Of a stretch of DNA of 5,393 nucleotides, positions 5,167 to 5,393 are shown piece after piece. The translations under genes were made by a program, and so were the position numbers. The notes under the pieces were generated by a model. It made no database searches and had not been told where the DNA came from. It saw only the letters and a list, made by a program, of their open reading frames with translations. The DNA lies in NCBI RefSeq assembly GCF_015207245.1, contig NZ_JADEXF010000310.1, positions 1-5,393 on the forward strand, given 5' to 3'. This stretch comes from Nostoc cf. edaphicum LEGE 07299. GTDB taxonomy: Bacteria; Cyanobacteriota; Cyanobacteriia; Cyanobacteriales; Nostocaceae. Position 1 is the stretch's first letter, and each line of letters opens with the position of its first letter.

Positions 5167-5393
5167 ATGTCTTACGTCTCCCTGCTGAAAAATATACCAG
5201 ACATCTTAAGCCAGCCAATTGGGATAGCAGCAATTGCTTCCCTTGGTATCCACGGTGCGATCGCCATGATCGTACCATTGATGCCCATGGAGTCTAACAA
5301 GCCCAAAGAAACAGCATCATCCAAAACAGTTGGACTTTTGGAATTGAGCCAAGCCGACCAAAACCGTTTGCCGCAAACCACACCCCAAATTGG
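5167..5393 (+). CDS. Hypothetical protein with N-terminal membrane anchor (partial)
   Basis: The frame opens at ATG 5167 and remains open for 75 codons to the window edge, so the 3' part is missing. Residues 1-15 are polar to amphipathic, 16-39 form a hydrophobic segment (AAIASLGIHGAIAMIVPLMP, residues 21-40), and 41-75 are hydrophilic, rich in Lys, Ser, Thr, Gln and Pro (KPKETASSKTVGLLELSQAD, residues 45-64). The layout suggests an inner-membrane anchor followed by a Pro/Gln-rich region, as in TonB-like or cell-envelope proteins, but no domain is visible and I do not recognise the family. There is no Shine-Dalgarno. It contains a HIP1 site (5257-5264), so the base pattern is native. The start is supported by the continuous frame and the sensible anchor; the function is unknown. 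Confidence 0.7.
   Translation, partial: MSYVSLLKNIPDILSQPIGIAAIASLGIHGAIAMIVPLMPMESNKPKETASSKTVGLLELSQADQNRLPQTTPQI

Larger units (their letters stand above)
1118..5264. repeat. Dispersed HIP1 octamers GCGATCGC (six copies)
   Basis: Perfect copies begin at 1118, 2838, 3524, 4503, 4628 and 5257, five inside genes and one in the spacer. Random expectation for an octamer in this length is about 0.1. HIP1 over-representation is a known hallmark of many cyanobacterial genomes and supports both the taxonomic call and a native origin of all genes right of the tRNA. Confidence 0.95.

Noticed and set aside
5172..5381. Minus-strand open frame of 69 codons
   Set aside because: It is antisense to the plus-strand frame from 5167, which has an ATG, a sensible membrane anchor and an upstream promoter-like region.

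Overview
The window looks like chromosomal DNA from a cyanobacterium, probably a filamentous Nostocales type. The evidence is six copies of the HIP1 octamer GCGATCGC in 5.4 kb (random expectation about 0.1), a tRNA-Glu(UUC) of the cyanobacterial/chloroplast type, a cytochrome b6-like protein, AT-rich spacers, and protein families that feel typical of Nostoc/Anabaena relatives. The genus is inferred from memory of the families, not from a search.

Layout. 5-592 (+): an SRPBCC/polyketide-cyclase-like protein, ended by a strong hairpin terminator (601-637). 686-758 (-): tRNA-Glu(UUC) with its own promoter, convergent with the first gene. 759-1084: spacer and leader of the next gene, with three consecutive dyads, one containing the NtcA-type pattern GTA-N8-TAC and one resembling an intrinsic terminator. 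1085-3004 (+): a large cation:proton antiporter of the NhaP/CPA type with a C-terminal TrkA/RCK-like region. 3005-3099: short convergent spacer with degenerate TTAACTTTT/TGACTTTTGACT repeats. 3100-3756 (-): a stand-alone cytochrome b6-like membrane protein that keeps three of the four haem-ligating histidines. 3857-4552 (-): a cytosolic-looking alpha/beta hydrolase (lipase-like) with an intact Ser-Asp-His triad. 4571-5166: a roughly 600-base AT-rich spacer with several dyads, including a perfect 16-bp palindrome in front of a -10-like box. 5167-5393 (+): the first 75 codons of an unrecognised protein with an N-terminal membrane anchor, cut by the window edge.

There is no clear multi-gene system here: no transposase, integrase, CRISPR array, toxin-antitoxin pair or defence island. 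The genes look like separately transcribed housekeeping or accessory genes of the membrane and photosynthetic physiology. The points most worth a second look are the structured leader of the antiporter, the substitutions at its usual ion-binding motifs, the haem-site substitution in the cytochrome b6 paralogue, and the palindrome before the last gene.
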